Source: Desulfobacter sp.
Lineage (GTDB): Bacteria > Desulfobacterota > Desulfobacteria > Desulfobacterales > Desulfobacteraceae
NCBI GenBank assembly: GCA_028768525.1
Contig: CP054837.1
Coordinates: forward strand, 5,576,001-5,640,000
DNA: 64,000 nucleotides
Reading direction: 5' to 3'
The notes beneath the pieces were generated by a model, which saw nothing but the letters and a program-made list of their open reading frames with translations, was not told the origin of the DNA and searched no databases. A program made the translations under genes and the position numbers. Shown here piece after piece: positions 48,876 to 58,579 of the stretch; the stretch's first letter is position 1, and each line of letters begins with the position of its first letter.

Positions 48876-49635
48876 GCCCCCCATAATGCCCCTGGGCAGC
48901 AGGGGCTTTACCCTCCTGGAGCTCCTGGTGGTGGTGGCCATCCTTGCGGCGGTTGCCTCGGTGGGGGCCACCACCTTTTTCAGGGTCAGGGAGGGGGCGG
49001 CGGAGCAGGTGGCCCGCATGGAGATGCAGGCCATTGCCAAGGCCCTGCGGCAGTTCAAGGCCGACACCGGGTATTTCCCCAAGACCGGGCCCTTTAATTT
49101 AACAAGCGCATCGGGAGGCAAGGTTTCCTATGCCCGGCTGCCGGGCTATGCCGGAAATAATGATTCCGAATGTGCGCTATGGTTTAATTCCCCGGCTAAT
49201 TTTTACCAATTATTTAAAAATCCCCTGGAGGACTCCGGCCATGCTTTGGAAGACTGGAACCCTGAAACGGGCCGGGGCTGGCGGGGTCCTTATCTTGCCG
49301 GTTTTCAGGAGGGGTATTTGGATATCCGTTCCGGGGTTAACGATACGGTGGAAGGGACCCCCTACGGGAAAGAAGACGGCAGCCCCCTGTCCGGCGCCAA
49401 TATCCCGGATGTGGAAGGCATTGCCGATCCCTTTGAACACCCGGCCGAAGAGGTGGGGGGCAATACCCTGCTGGACTGGTGCCGCAGTCCCAATAATGGG
49501 GCGCCTGAGCGGCGGGTATGGGGCCGGCCCTATCTTTTATTTTATGATTCATCAGCCGGAGAATGGCACCTGGTCAGCATGGGGCTTGACGGGACCTACG
49601 GCAGCAGTGACGACATTCAACTGAATATAAAGTGA
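48847..49635 (+). CDS. Prepilin-like protein 2 (GspG-like)
   Basis: This 262-residue protein has a prepilin leader with the cut at G20/F21 and FTLLELLVVVAILAAVAS with Glu at +5. The body is like GspG: ALRQFKADTGYFPKTGP, then a core with WRGPYL and WGRPYLLFYDS. It overlaps the lipoprotein gene by 29 bases if the first ATG is used; ATG 48886 is a good alternative that leaves a six-residue leader. It is probably a major or minor pseudopilin. Confidence 0.85.
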   Translation: MRPEKPVSNRPPIMPLGSRGFTLLELLVVVAILAAVASVGATTFFRVREGAAEQVARMEMQAIAKALRQFKADTGYFPKTGPFNLTSASGGKVSYARLPGYAGNNDSECALWFNSPANFYQLFKNPLEDSGHALEDWNPETGRGWRGPYLAGFQEGYLDIRSGVNDTVEGTPYGKEDGSPLSGANIPDVEGIADPFEHPAEEVGGNTLLDWCRSPNNGAPERRVWGRPYLLFYDSSAGEWHLVSMGLDGTYGSSDDIQLNIK

Positions 49636-49642
49636 GACCTAA

Positions 49643-50116
49643 GTGAAAAGATTAAAATTTATACTGCGGCTGGCAACATGCCTGGTGCTGATGACGACCG
49701 TTTGGAGCCCGGCTTCCGGGGCCAGGGACGAGGAATTCAAGAAAATAAAGCTGGACCAATTCATTGAACAGGAAAAAAAGGCAGTGGCCGGCCAGGGCAG
49801 GCGGATGATTAAGATGGCCGTGCCTGTCTCATTCGAAGCCAAAATGAAGCGTTTCCCCGAAGCCAAAAAGATGAGCTATGTGTACACGGCCATGCAGATG
49901 GCCGGGATCAGCCCCATGCCCGAGGTGGGGCATCGGATGTTCGTGGAGTCCGGGGAAGGGCGGATCATTCCGGTCTATGTTGAAAAAGGGGCCGCGGCCA
50001 AACTGAAATCCGGCCTCCAGGAGGAATGCGCCGCCAGGTTCCTGGGATACCATGTTTACTCCTATGCCAAAGGCCCGGCTATCCTTGTGGTGGATTTTTA
50101 CCCCACGGCCAGGTAG
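49643..50116 (+). CDS. Secreted hypothetical protein in the pilus cluster
   Basis: This 157-residue protein starts at a GTG seven bases after the prepilin 2 stop. The signal peptide covers about residues 1-26. The mature part is a mixed alpha/beta domain (KLDQFIEQEKKAVAGQ; then GHRMFVESGEGRIIPVYVEKGA and HVYSYAKGPAILVVDFYP). No family is recognised. Placed between two prepilins, it is likely an export-machine component or a surface partner. Confidence 0.65.
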   Translation: MKRLKFILRLATCLVLMTTVWSPASGARDEEFKKIKLDQFIEQEKKAVAGQGRRMIKMAVPVSFEAKMKRFPEAKKMSYVYTAMQMAGISPMPEVGHRMFVESGEGRIIPVYVEKGAAAKLKSGLQEECAARFLGYHVYSYAKGPAILVVDFYPTAR

Positions 50117-50131
50117 CCGCCCCTGAAAGCT

Positions 50132-51538
50132 ATGAAACCATCTTTCCATAAAAAACAACTTCCCGTCTGGAAAAGCCAGCAGGGCTTCACCCTCCTGGAG
50201 CTGCTCATGGTGGTGGCTATCCTCTCCACCGTGGCCTGGATGACCCTGGATACCGTGGGCAATAATAACAACCAGGTCCGGTTTGAGGACACCAAGAACC
50301 GGCTGGCCGCCATCCGCCGGGCCATTATCGGGGATGTCTCCCGTACGGTGAACGGTGCCCCGGAAGTCCGGGGGTATGTGGCGGATATGGGGTCGTTGCC
50401 CGGTAGTCTTCGTGATTTGGTGTCTCAAGGTAGTCATGTGGCCAACAATTATAGTGCCACTTACGGTCTTAGGGTTGGGTGGAACGGCCCATACATTTCT
50501 GCTTCGTCCATGACAGGTGGAGCCCGCTTTCCCGATGCTTGGGGTAACGATGATGGAACTGATAATTATGGATGGCAATTTAATGTGGATGTCGGAACCG
50601 GTGATTTAACAGTAGGCAGCCAAGGATTGGATAATGCCTCAGGAGGTACCGGTATATACGAAAAAGATTATCCAGATTATACAATTGCTGCCCCGAATAC
50701 TCCACCTCCCTTGGTGTCTGGGAATGAATATTTTGTTGAAGTTACAGATGCTTCTGGCAACGGTAGACTCCCCGTTGATATTGATGCACCGGCACCTTGC
50801 TGGAAGTGCAGTAGCGGCAGCAGCAGTACCCGAAGAGCCTGTGAAGTGCCTTCCGGCACTGGGGTGTGGGAATCTGTTCAAGGTGCGGATACATATGGGG
50901 CATGCAGAGTCGCTGGCGGGGTATGGTTACCCCCCGGCCATGTTGGAGCCGGATGTGAGGATTCAACAAAGGACTCAGCCTCATGTTCCGGTACGGAATA
51001 CGGCGGCGGTATCAACGGAGTCTGGGGGGGAATTGATATTGACGGCAACCCGATCAACAAGTGCATTGATTTTACAAGGGATTTATCTACTTGCACCACA
51101 AAGGACTACAGCGGCGACAACTCCGGGACGTTCGGCTCCTGGATTCAATTGTACAACGGTGTTGGGATCTGCACGGATACATCATTTACCGATAAAGCAT
51201 CCTGCACTGTGGCTGGCGAAACCTGGTATTTGTCCGCTCTGTCTGAGTCCGTATGTATGACAATTGCCCACAGGGTTTCAGGTGTCATTGCAGAACAGGA
51301 TTCCCGTCCGTTTTTTTTTAATTGGGACGGCACTCGGCAGCGGCTTGAATTTGCAATGAATAGTGAGTCGACAGCCTTTTCCCTGCCCCAGGGCAGAGCG
51401 GGATACCGACTCTATGAATTCGACGAAACAGCTAATGCATGTACCGACACCCCCTTTCCCAAGACGGGAACTCAGTGGCGGCACTTTACTGTTGTACCGG
51501 GCAATATAATTCCGGAATTGGAATGGGATATTGAATAA
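50132..51538 (+). CDS. Prepilin-like protein 3, large Cys-rich
   Basis: This 468-residue protein has a prepilin leader cut at G18/F19 with Glu at +5 (FTLLELLMVVAILSTVAW). The long globular part has many Cys from about residue 210 to 330 (CWKCSSGSSSTRRACEV and repeats of the C-x-D-x-S-C kind), probably disulfide-bonded. GC falls sharply after about 50400, unlike the conserved 5' end. The size and Cys content suggest a tip or adhesin-like subunit. The next gene starts inside its stop region. Confidence 0.82.
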   Translation: MKPSFHKKQLPVWKSQQGFTLLELLMVVAILSTVAWMTLDTVGNNNNQVRFEDTKNRLAAIRRAIIGDVSRTVNGAPEVRGYVADMGSLPGSLRDLVSQGSHVANNYSATYGLRVGWNGPYISASSMTGGARFPDAWGNDDGTDNYGWQFNVDVGTGDLTVGSQGLDNASGGTGIYEKDYPDYTIAAPNTPPPLVSGNEYFVEVTDASGNGRLPVDIDAPAPCWKCSSGSSSTRRACEVPSGTGVWESVQGADTYGACRVAGGVWLPPGHVGAGCEDSTKDSASCSGTEYGGGINGVWGGIDIDGNPINKCIDFTRDLSTCTTKDYSGDNSGTFGSWIQLYNGVGICTDTSFTDKASCTVAGETWYLSALSESVCMTIAHRVSGVIAEQDSRPFFFNWDGTRQRLEFAMNSESTAFSLPQGRAGYRLYEFDETANACTDTPFPKTGTQWRHFTVVPGNIIPELEWDIE

Positions 51539-53315
51539 AATTTTAAAGAAGCTCAAATTCCGTGCGCCGGCGGGCGGCGGCGGGAAAAGAAAGAAGAAAA
51601 AAAACAAATCGCCCCGCATCCGCAAAAAATTAAACCTGCCAAAAAGGCCGGGACGGATCCTGGTATTTGAAACCACGGGCAGCGCCCTGTACGGGGCCGT
51701 GGCGGCCTGCGGGCTGGGCCCGGACTGTAAAATGGGGGCTGTTGCCGTTTCCACGGCGCCGGAGATGGGCGATGCCGTGGCCGAGGTGGTGGCCGGGCTG
51801 AAACAGGGCAAAAAAAAGCGGCTGCCCAAAACCGCGGTGCTCATCACCCCTTCGGCGGCTTCGGACCTGCTTTCCCTTCCCGTAAACCCCAAAAAGCCAA
51901 GGCCCAGGCCCCAGATGGCCGAAATGGTCCGCTGGGAGCTGGAGGAGGTTTTTTTCCGCCAGGGGGAACTGTGGTCTTTGGGCAGTTTGCTCCAGGGGGC
52001 CGGGCATATCACGGCGGAGCAGCGCCGGGAGGCCGAGGCCTCGGCTGATGGCACGGGGCCGGATGTCTACGGGGGGCTGGCGGCCAAGGAGCAGGTGGCC
52101 CAATGCCTCCAGGCCCAGGAGATCCTGGCGGAAATGGATGACGATCTGGCCACGGGATGGTGCGCCCAGGGGGGGGAGGGCGACGGCCGCTTTGCCTGGC
52201 TGGCCGCCGGCATCGGCGACGGTATCAGGAGCCGGTGGCAGGAGGCCTTTAAGCAAAATAAGATTTTTCTATCCTGGATTTATCCCCAGCTGGGAACGGT
52301 GCTCCCCCTGGTTTCAGGCCGGCAGCCCGGTGGGGGCGGCTGGGTCCTGGTCCATGTCCGCCAGGAACAGGCCGGCCTGGTCCGGGTGGAAGACGGCCAT
52401 ATCCAGGCATTTACCGTCAAGCCGGGGCAGGGCGGGGCCTTTGATCCCCAAAACCTGGCCCAGGAAGTCCTGAGATGTCTCACCCCGAAAACCGGTCATG
52501 TCTTTTTTGCCATGGATCCAGAGCTTGAGGCGCCGGTTTCAGAGGCCTTTTACCGGGGGCTGGAGGGCCGGGAGGTGGGTTTGGCCATGGTTGCTGCCAG
52601 CGGGGATATGGATACGGAAACCTGCCACTTTGCTATCCGGTCTTCCATGGAAGGGGCGGCCCGGCATGCCTTGGGCCGGACCCCTGCCGGCACTCTGGTG
52701 CGCATTGAGGCCCAGGAGCCCAAACCGCCCCTGTGGAAGGATAAGGACTTCTGGCCCTGGGCCCTGCTGGTTCTGCTTCTGGCCGGGCTCGGGGGATACG
52801 ATGGCTACATCCGCGCCCAGGGTGATAAATATGCCTGGGATTTGGACCTGTGCGAGATTGAGCTGCAAAACGGCAAAAAGATGAAACAGCAGGCCATGTC
52901 CACCATTTCCCGGGCCAATAAACTGGAGGAGACCCTGGCGGAAAAGGAAAAGGAACTGGCCGAGCAGAAGCGGCTGCAGGAGATTCTGGATACGGTGATC
53001 CGATACCGCCAGGACCTGGTGCCCGGGATGATGGAGGCCATCGGCAATGCCGTCACCGACGGGGTGGTTCTGGATAAATTCATGGAAAATGAAGACCGGT
53101 CCGGTTTCTACCTGGAGGCCTGGGCCCTGAAGGACACCGAGGGCCAGGAGTTCGGGACAAAGCTTAACCAGGCCCTGGCCGACTGGAAGTACAAGGTGGG
53201 GGATATCAAGTTGACTCAGGGGCCGGGGCCCATAGGGCTTTCCGGATATATCCTGGCCATTCACATTGTCCGGTCCCGGGCAGGTGCCGGGGCCAAAGGG
53301 GGGAAAAATGGTTAA
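51531..53315 (+). CDS. PilM-PilN fusion (GspL-like)
   Basis: This 594-residue protein starts at a TTG that overlaps the end of prepilin 3. A very basic N terminus precedes an actin-like cytoplasmic domain similar to PilM (RILVFETTGSALYGAVAA, AVLITPSAASDLLSLPV, MVRWELEEVFF). One membrane helix near 408-425 leads to a coiled coil and a periplasmic ferredoxin-like domain like PilN. The fusion has the same layout as GspL of type II secretion. It anchors the ATPase at the inner membrane. Confidence 0.78.
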   Translation: MNKILKKLKFRAPAGGGGKRKKKKNKSPRIRKKLNLPKRPGRILVFETTGSALYGAVAACGLGPDCKMGAVAVSTAPEMGDAVAEVVAGLKQGKKKRLPKTAVLITPSAASDLLSLPVNPKKPRPRPQMAEMVRWELEEVFFRQGELWSLGSLLQGAGHITAEQRREAEASADGTGPDVYGGLAAKEQVAQCLQAQEILAEMDDDLATGWCAQGGEGDGRFAWLAAGIGDGIRSRWQEAFKQNKIFLSWIYPQLGTVLPLVSGRQPGGGGWVLVHVRQEQAGLVRVEDGHIQAFTVKPGQGGAFDPQNLAQEVLRCLTPKTGHVFFAMDPELEAPVSEAFYRGLEGREVGLAMVAASGDMDTETCHFAIRSSMEGAARHALGRTPAGTLVRIEAQEPKPPLWKDKDFWPWALLVLLLAGLGGYDGYIRAQGDKYAWDLDLCEIELQNGKKMKQQAMSTISRANKLEETLAEKEKELAEQKRLQEILDTVIRYRQDLVPGMMEAIGNAVTDGVVLDKFMENEDRSGFYLEAWALKDTEGQEFGTKLNQALADWKYKVGDIKLTQGPGPIGLSGYILAIHIVRSRAGAGAKGGKNG

Positions 53316-53943
53316 AAAATGGAAGGCCATGAGCCGGTCCGAGCGGCTGCAGTGGCAGGGCCTGGCCGGCGGATGCATCATTATCCTTTACACCTTTGTC
53401 TTCTATCCCATCAGTTCCGGCCGTTTGGCGGAAAAACAGAAAATGCTCAACCGGTGCAAAAACCGTGTGGAGACCCAGACCCGCATTGATAATCTCAAAG
53501 GGTCCTCCTCTTCTCCCAAATCCCTGGAATCCAGAATCGCCAGGATTGAAAAACAGATCCAGGCAACCCGGCAGGGGTTTGACGAACTGGATACGGGCTT
53601 TGCCCCCATGGCATCGGCCGAGGTGCGTCAGCAGCTTTTGCTGGAGGTGTCCACCCTGGCCGAGCGCACCGGGGTAACCCTGCTTTCGGTGGCGGTCAAG
53701 GGCATTCGCTACCAGGATGGTAAAACCATGACTCCGGTGGATCCGGAGCTGGGCCGCCCCCTGCTGCTCATCCAGGCCGCGGCCCCCTTCTGGTATCTTA
53801 AGGATTTTTTCCAGGGGCTCAAGGATCTTTCCTTTTACGTTTCCGTCATGAACCTGAATCTGTACGCAACCCCTCCCAAGGACGGCAAGGTAAAAGAACT
53901 GCACCCCGGGGATTTATACGTTTCTTTAGAGGTATCCATCTAA
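53308..53943 (+). CDS. PilO-like inner-membrane protein
   Basis: From the ATG at 53308 (AAAGGGGGG upstream) this 211-residue protein has a short cytoplasmic tail, one membrane helix (about 18-38), a coiled coil and a periplasmic domain (LLLEVSTLAERTGVTLLSVAVKG, FWYLKDFFQGLKDLSFYVSV). This is the PilO/GspM layout. It overlaps the PilM-PilN gene by 8 bases and should form a complex with it. Confidence 0.75.
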   Translation: MVKKWKAMSRSERLQWQGLAGGCIIILYTFVFYPISSGRLAEKQKMLNRCKNRVETQTRIDNLKGSSSSPKSLESRIARIEKQIQATRQGFDELDTGFAPMASAEVRQQLLLEVSTLAERTGVTLLSVAVKGIRYQDGKTMTPVDPELGRPLLLIQAAAPFWYLKDFFQGLKDLSFYVSVMNLNLYATPPKDGKVKELHPGDLYVSLEVSI

Positions 53944-53945
53944 AA

Positions 53946-55055
53946 ATGAACCAGACCCGTTTTATCCGTCAATTTGACACCCTTTTGGCCCTCTGCGTTG
54001 AAAGGGGGGCTTCAGATATGCACCTGACCTCCGGCCGGCCGCCGGGCTACCGGATCCACGGAAAACTCACCGCCAACGGCGAAGAGATCCTGGAGGCAGA
54101 AACCATAACCGCCATGGTCCAGGAGATCATGAGCGATTCCCAGCGGGAAATATTTAAGGCAAAATCCACGGTGGACCTGGGCTATACAACAGGTGCCGGC
54201 ACCCGGTTCCGCCTCAATATTTATATGGAAACGGGAAGGCCCGCCATGGCCGTGCGCTACCTGAACCAGGATCTCCCGGACATGGCGGCGGCGGGCCTTC
54301 CCCAGGTGCTCAAGCGTTTGGCCTACCTGCCCTCGGGCCTGGTTCTCATCACCGGGGCCACGGGGTCGGGCAAATCCACCACCCTGGCCATGCTCCTGGA
54401 TGAGATCAACCAGAACCGCAACTGCCACATTCTCACGGTGGAGGACCCGGTGGAATTCATCCATGAAAACAAGGCGTCCCTGGTCCACCACAGGGAGGTG
54501 GGGGCGGATGTGCCCTGTTTTGCCTCGGCGGTGCGGGCGGCCCTGCGGGAGGACCCCGACGTGATCATGGTCGGCGAGATGCGGGACCTGGAGACCATGA
54601 AGGCCTCCATCACCGCGGCGGAAACCGGCCACCTGGTTTTTTCCACCCTCCATACCGGGGAGGCCGTGGGTGCAGTGGAACGGTTCATCGGCCATTTTTC
54701 CGGCGGGGAGCAGGAGGTGGCGCGGCACCGGATTTCCATGGTGCTTAAAGCCGTCATTGCCCAGCGCCTGGTGCCGGTCATTGGCGGGGGCGGCCGGGTG
54801 CCGGCCCTGGAGATGCTCCGGGTGAACAACGGCAGCGCCAACCTCATCCGCACGGCCAAGACAAGGCAGCTGTATTCCATGATGGAATCGGGGGCCAACC
54901 AGGGCATGTGGACCCTGGACCAGGATCTGGCCCGGCTGGTTTTTGAAAAGAAAATCGCCCGGCAGTCTGCCCTGGACATCTGCGCCAACCCCATGGGGTT
55001 TGACCGCCTGGTGGATGCGGCAAGGGGGTGGAAGGTGGCGGACTATGCCTGTTAG
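53946..55055 (+). CDS. pilT: PilT-type retraction ATPase
   Basis: This 369-residue hexameric ATPase has an N-terminal domain with ASDMHLTSGRPPGYR. Walker A is GATGSGKSTTLAML (137-150), and the Asp/Walker B region REDPDVIMVGEMRDLETM and His box GHLVFSTLHTGEA follow. The sequence is clearly of the PilT/PilU group, which depolymerises pili. Its presence inside an otherwise secretion-like cluster argues for a retractile fibre. The next gene starts 11 bases before its stop. Confidence 0.85.
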   Translation: MNQTRFIRQFDTLLALCVERGASDMHLTSGRPPGYRIHGKLTANGEEILEAETITAMVQEIMSDSQREIFKAKSTVDLGYTTGAGTRFRLNIYMETGRPAMAVRYLNQDLPDMAAAGLPQVLKRLAYLPSGLVLITGATGSGKSTTLAMLLDEINQNRNCHILTVEDPVEFIHENKASLVHHREVGADVPCFASAVRAALREDPDVIMVGEMRDLETMKASITAAETGHLVFSTLHTGEAVGAVERFIGHFSGGEQEVARHRISMVLKAVIAQRLVPVIGGGGRVPALEMLRVNNGSANLIRTAKTRQLYSMMESGANQGMWTLDQDLARLVFEKKIARQSALDICANPMGFDRLVDAARGWKVADYAC

Positions 55056-56691
55056 CGAGACCGCCCTCATTGATGCCGGCGTAAAGGTGGGCCTGGTGCC
55101 GGACGGGGATCTTTCCGGCCTGCGCCTCAGGGCCAAGCGGGAGCGTTTAAAGCTGCTGGAGGTGGTGACCCGGGAGAACCGGTTTCCCGAGACCGCCCTC
55201 TACCAGGCCCTGGCCGATACCCGTAATCTTGCTTTTTTCCACCCCCGGGACCTGGTGGCTGATGCAGAGGCAGCAGGGCTGTTGCCCCACACCCTCATGC
55301 TTAAACGGCTCATGCTGCCGGTGAAGCGCCAGGGGGATGAGCCGGTGCTTGTCCTGTCAGACCCCGATGACCGGCTGAGCCTGGACCGGGTGCGGCAGGC
55401 CACGGGCCGGCACTGGAAGATTGGCCTCTCCGATCCCGAATCCCTGAAATCCGCCATTGCCCGGTTCCGGGAGACGCAGCTTGCCTCATCCGGGCGGGGG
55501 GCTGCACCGGCGGCTGCGGGGGCAGGGGGAACGGCTGATCCGGTCACCCTGCTGGACGATATCATGAAAGAGGTTTACCTGCGCCGGGTTACGGATGTCC
55601 ATTTTGAGCCCGAAGAGGATGGGATGCGGGTGCGTCTGCGGGTGGACGGGCAGATGGAAGCGTTCCAGCGTTCCTTGACCAAGGCCGACGAAGAGGCCCT
55701 GCTCAACCGGGTCAAGGTGTTGTCTGGCCTGGATATTGCCGAGCAGCGTATGGCCCAGGACGGGGCCATGAAATATAAGATCATGGGCTGGGATCTGCCC
55801 GAAACAGACATCCGTGTGGCCACCATCCCGACCAAGTGGGGGGAGCGCTGCACCATGCGGATTCTGGGCCAGGACACCGGGGACCTCACCCTCTCCCAGC
55901 TGGGCATGCCCAACCATATGCTGGCCGCTTTTAAAAAGGCCATCGCCAGCCCCCACGGCATGATCCTGGTCACCGGGCCAACGGGGTCGGGCAAATCCAC
56001 CACCCTCTACGCCGGTATCCGGGAACTGGACGTGGGCCAGCTCAACGTGCTCACGGCGGAAGACCCGGTGGAACAGACTATTGACGGGGTCTCCCAGGTC
56101 CAGGTTTCCACCAAGGTCAGCTTTGCCCAGGCCCTGCGCTCCTTTCTCCGCCATGATCCGGATGTGATCCTGGTGGGGGAAATCCGGGACCGGGAAACCG
56201 TGGAGATCGGGCTGCGGGCCGCCATGACGGGCCACCTTGTACTCTCCACCCTCCACACCAACGATTCCGTCGGGGCCGTAACCCGGCTGGCCGATGTGGG
56301 GGCCGAGCGGTTTCTCATCGGCTCCACCCTCATCGGGGTCCTGGCCCAGCGCCTGGCCCGGCGGCTCTGTCCCAGATGCCGGAAAAAACGGGCTGCAACC
56401 CTGGAGGAGCTGGAAATCCTGGGCCTGGATCAAGGCAGAGGCGTGGAATTATACGAGCCTGATGGATGTTCCTTCTGCCTGGGATCGGGATACAAGGGCC
56501 GCATCGGTTTGTTCGAGGCCCTGTGGATCGGAAAGGGCCTGGCAGAGACCATTGCCCAGGGGGCAGGGGAGCGGGAAATCCGGGGGAAGGCGACCCGTTT
56601 CACCTCCCTGTGGGAGGACTGCCGGGCCAAGGTGCTCAACGGGGATGCGGCCCTGGCCGACCTTCTCCATTACCGTCCGGAGGAGGGGTAA
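55045..56691 (+). CDS. GspE/PilB-type assembly ATPase
   Basis: From the ATG at 55045 this is a 548-residue ATPase. The N-terminal MshEN-like domain (about 1-150) resembles c-di-GMP or PilZ-type binding regions of GspE/MshE. The core has Walker A GPTGSGKSTTLYAG (about 310-323), Walker B VILVGEIRDRETVEIG, His box TGHLVLSTLHTND and a four-Cys zinc motif (CPRCRKKR and CSFCLGSGYKGR). It powers pilus or pseudopilus extension. It overlaps the pilT gene by 11 bases. Confidence 0.88.
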   Translation: MPVSETALIDAGVKVGLVPDGDLSGLRLRAKRERLKLLEVVTRENRFPETALYQALADTRNLAFFHPRDLVADAEAAGLLPHTLMLKRLMLPVKRQGDEPVLVLSDPDDRLSLDRVRQATGRHWKIGLSDPESLKSAIARFRETQLASSGRGAAPAAAGAGGTADPVTLLDDIMKEVYLRRVTDVHFEPEEDGMRVRLRVDGQMEAFQRSLTKADEEALLNRVKVLSGLDIAEQRMAQDGAMKYKIMGWDLPETDIRVATIPTKWGERCTMRILGQDTGDLTLSQLGMPNHMLAAFKKAIASPHGMILVTGPTGSGKSTTLYAGIRELDVGQLNVLTAEDPVEQTIDGVSQVQVSTKVSFAQALRSFLRHDPDVILVGEIRDRETVEIGLRAAMTGHLVLSTLHTNDSVGAVTRLADVGAERFLIGSTLIGVLAQRLARRLCPRCRKKRAATLEELEILGLDQGRGVELYEPDGCSFCLGSGYKGRIGLFEALWIGKGLAETIAQGAGEREIRGKATRFTSLWEDCRAKVLNGDAALADLLHYRPEEG

Positions 56692-57936
56692 ATGCCGGTA
56701 TACTCTTATACCGGGCTGGACGGCTCGGGCAAGGAGGTGCAGGGCGTCCTTGAGGCGGAGAGCCCCAAGGAAGTGGCCGGGATCCTGAGGGCGCGCTCGG
56801 TGTTCCTGCTCAAGGCAAAGGAAGGGGAGGGGGCTGACCTGGGCGGCGGCCTTCTTGGCATGGCCGGCAGGGGGCTGTCCATGCTCAGGCCCAGCCGGTT
56901 TATGCCGGTGAGATCAGGTGATCTTATTGTTTTTTTCCGGCAGCTGGCCCTGATGCTCAGGGCGGGATTTACGCTGGTCTCGGCACTGGAGGCCAGCCAC
57001 GATATGCAGGACAAGCACCGGCTGCGCCGGGTGATTAAACGGCTTAACGACGAAATCCGGCGGGGAGAGAGCTTTTCCAATGCCCTGGCAAAGGAAAAAA
57101 AGGTGTTTCCGGCCATGACCGCCAACCTGGTGGCTTCCGGAGAGCAGAGCGGAAACCTGGATGCCATCCTGGAACGGCTGGCCGAAAACCTGGAACGGGC
57201 AAAGGATTTGAAGCTCCAATTTATCACGGCCATGTTTTATCCCTGTTTCATTCTGCTCTCCTCTCTGGCCGTGATTGTACTCATGCTCGTTTACGTGATT
57301 CCCAAATTTTCCACCTTTCTGGCGGCCCGCCATGCGGAACTGCCCGGGTCCATGCTCATGCTCTTGGGGATCTCGGACTGGTTTCTCACCTGGGGCGGCC
57401 CCCTGGGCATTGTGCTGGGCGGGGGGCTGTTTGCCGTCCTTGCCGCCTATACCACGGTGCCGGGCAAACGGGCCGTGGACAAGGTATTGGTAAGGGTGCC
57501 GGTGGTGGGCTCCACCCTGGTACTGGCGGCCATGGCCAATGCCGCCTGGACCCTGGCCATGCTGCTTAAAAGCGGGGTCACGGCCATGGATTCCCTGAGG
57601 GTGACCTCGGGGGTGACCGGAAACCTGGCCGTGGCCGACTGCTTCGGCCGGGCCGCCGAGGGGCTGCTGGACGGCCGGCCCTTGTCAAAAACCTTTGAAC
57701 AGCCCCATATCCCAGTACTCATGCGGCATATGGCCGCCGTGGGGGAAAGTTCGGGCCAGCTGGATTCGGTGATGCAGGAAGTGGGGGAATTTTATCAGAA
57801 GGAACTCATCGGCCGGGTCAAGCTCATGGCCACAATGATTGAGCCGGTGATGATCCTGGGGGTGGGGCTGCTGGTGCTTTTTGTCTACCTGGCACTGTTC
57901 CAGTCGGTTATGGCCGTGTCAAAAGGAGGGATGTAA
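56692..57936 (+). CDS. GspF/PilC-type inner-membrane platform protein
   Basis: This 414-residue protein starts one base after the ATPase stop. It has the N-terminal YSYTGLDGSGKEVQGVLEAESPKE motif and two T2SSF domains (about 80-195 and 280-400) with three membrane helices near 185-205, 225-250 and 385-408. The repeat signatures are FSNALAKEKKVFPAMTANLVASGEQSG and FEQPHIPVLMRHMAAVGESSGQ. It turns ATPase motion into pilin polymerisation. Confidence 0.9.
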   Translation: MPVYSYTGLDGSGKEVQGVLEAESPKEVAGILRARSVFLLKAKEGEGADLGGGLLGMAGRGLSMLRPSRFMPVRSGDLIVFFRQLALMLRAGFTLVSALEASHDMQDKHRLRRVIKRLNDEIRRGESFSNALAKEKKVFPAMTANLVASGEQSGNLDAILERLAENLERAKDLKLQFITAMFYPCFILLSSLAVIVLMLVYVIPKFSTFLAARHAELPGSMLMLLGISDWFLTWGGPLGIVLGGGLFAVLAAYTTVPGKRAVDKVLVRVPVVGSTLVLAAMANAAWTLAMLLKSGVTAMDSLRVTSGVTGNLAVADCFGRAAEGLLDGRPLSKTFEQPHIPVLMRHMAAVGESSGQLDSVMQEVGEFYQKELIGRVKLMATMIEPVMILGVGLLVLFVYLALFQSVMAVSKGGM

Positions 57937-57941
57937 ATTTT

Positions 57942-58535
57942 ATGGGGAAGATTATTAGAACCGCCGCTGTACTGAGCCTGGGCCTCTGTCTGGCCGGGCT
58001 GCCCCCGGCCCGGGGGGATTCCGGTAATGGTGCCGGGACGGATAAAGCGGCCGCGGTAAAAGAAAAAATAACAAAGGCCGCCGCAAAGGCCGCGGACAAG
58101 ACAGTGGATGCCGGCAGGGCCGTGGTATCAACATTCAATGGATTTGCCCAGACATACACCGGGGCCCCGGAAGAAGAGAACGTCCCAACGGCCCGTCGGG
58201 ATCCCTTTGGCGCGTCGGAAAAGCTGAGACGGGCAAAGGAAGGGCCGCTCCAGCCGGCTGCCCGGCCCCGTCCGGAACGATTCGGTTTCAAGCCCCGGGC
58301 CGAACAGCCCAAGGAAATGCCCAAAATGAAGCTCAAGGGTCATCTCAAGGGCCGGAACGGCGAAGTGGTGGCCCTGCTGGAGATCAAGGGCGGAGATGTC
58401 TATATCGTCCGGGAGGGGGATACCGTGGGCCTCCACGACCTGGGCATTGATTCGGTGATCCGGATCCAGGAAATCAGCCGCCGGCACCTGGTGGTGGAGT
58501 CCGGCACCCTGGGCACCGTGATCATCGTGCGTTAA
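57942..58535 (+). CDS. PilP/GspC-like periplasmic protein
   Basis: This 197-residue protein starts 6 bases after the platform gene. The signal peptide or anchor spans about residues 1-25. A flexible Ala/Lys-rich segment follows, then RRDPFG (a PilP-like marker) and a C-terminal HR domain (about 120-197, MKLKGHLKGRNGEVVALLEIKG, VREGDTVG). This fits PilP/GspC, which links the inner-membrane complex to the secretin. It directly precedes the secretin gene. Confidence 0.75.
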   Translation: MGKIIRTAAVLSLGLCLAGLPPARGDSGNGAGTDKAAAVKEKITKAAAKAADKTVDAGRAVVSTFNGFAQTYTGAPEEENVPTARRDPFGASEKLRRAKEGPLQPAARPRPERFGFKPRAEQPKEMPKMKLKGHLKGRNGEVVALLEIKGGDVYIVREGDTVGLHDLGIDSVIRIQEISRRHLVVESGTLGTVIIVR

Positions 58536-58579
58536 AAGGCATGCTGCCTAATTTTAAACCCATTGAGGAGAGGTAGATC

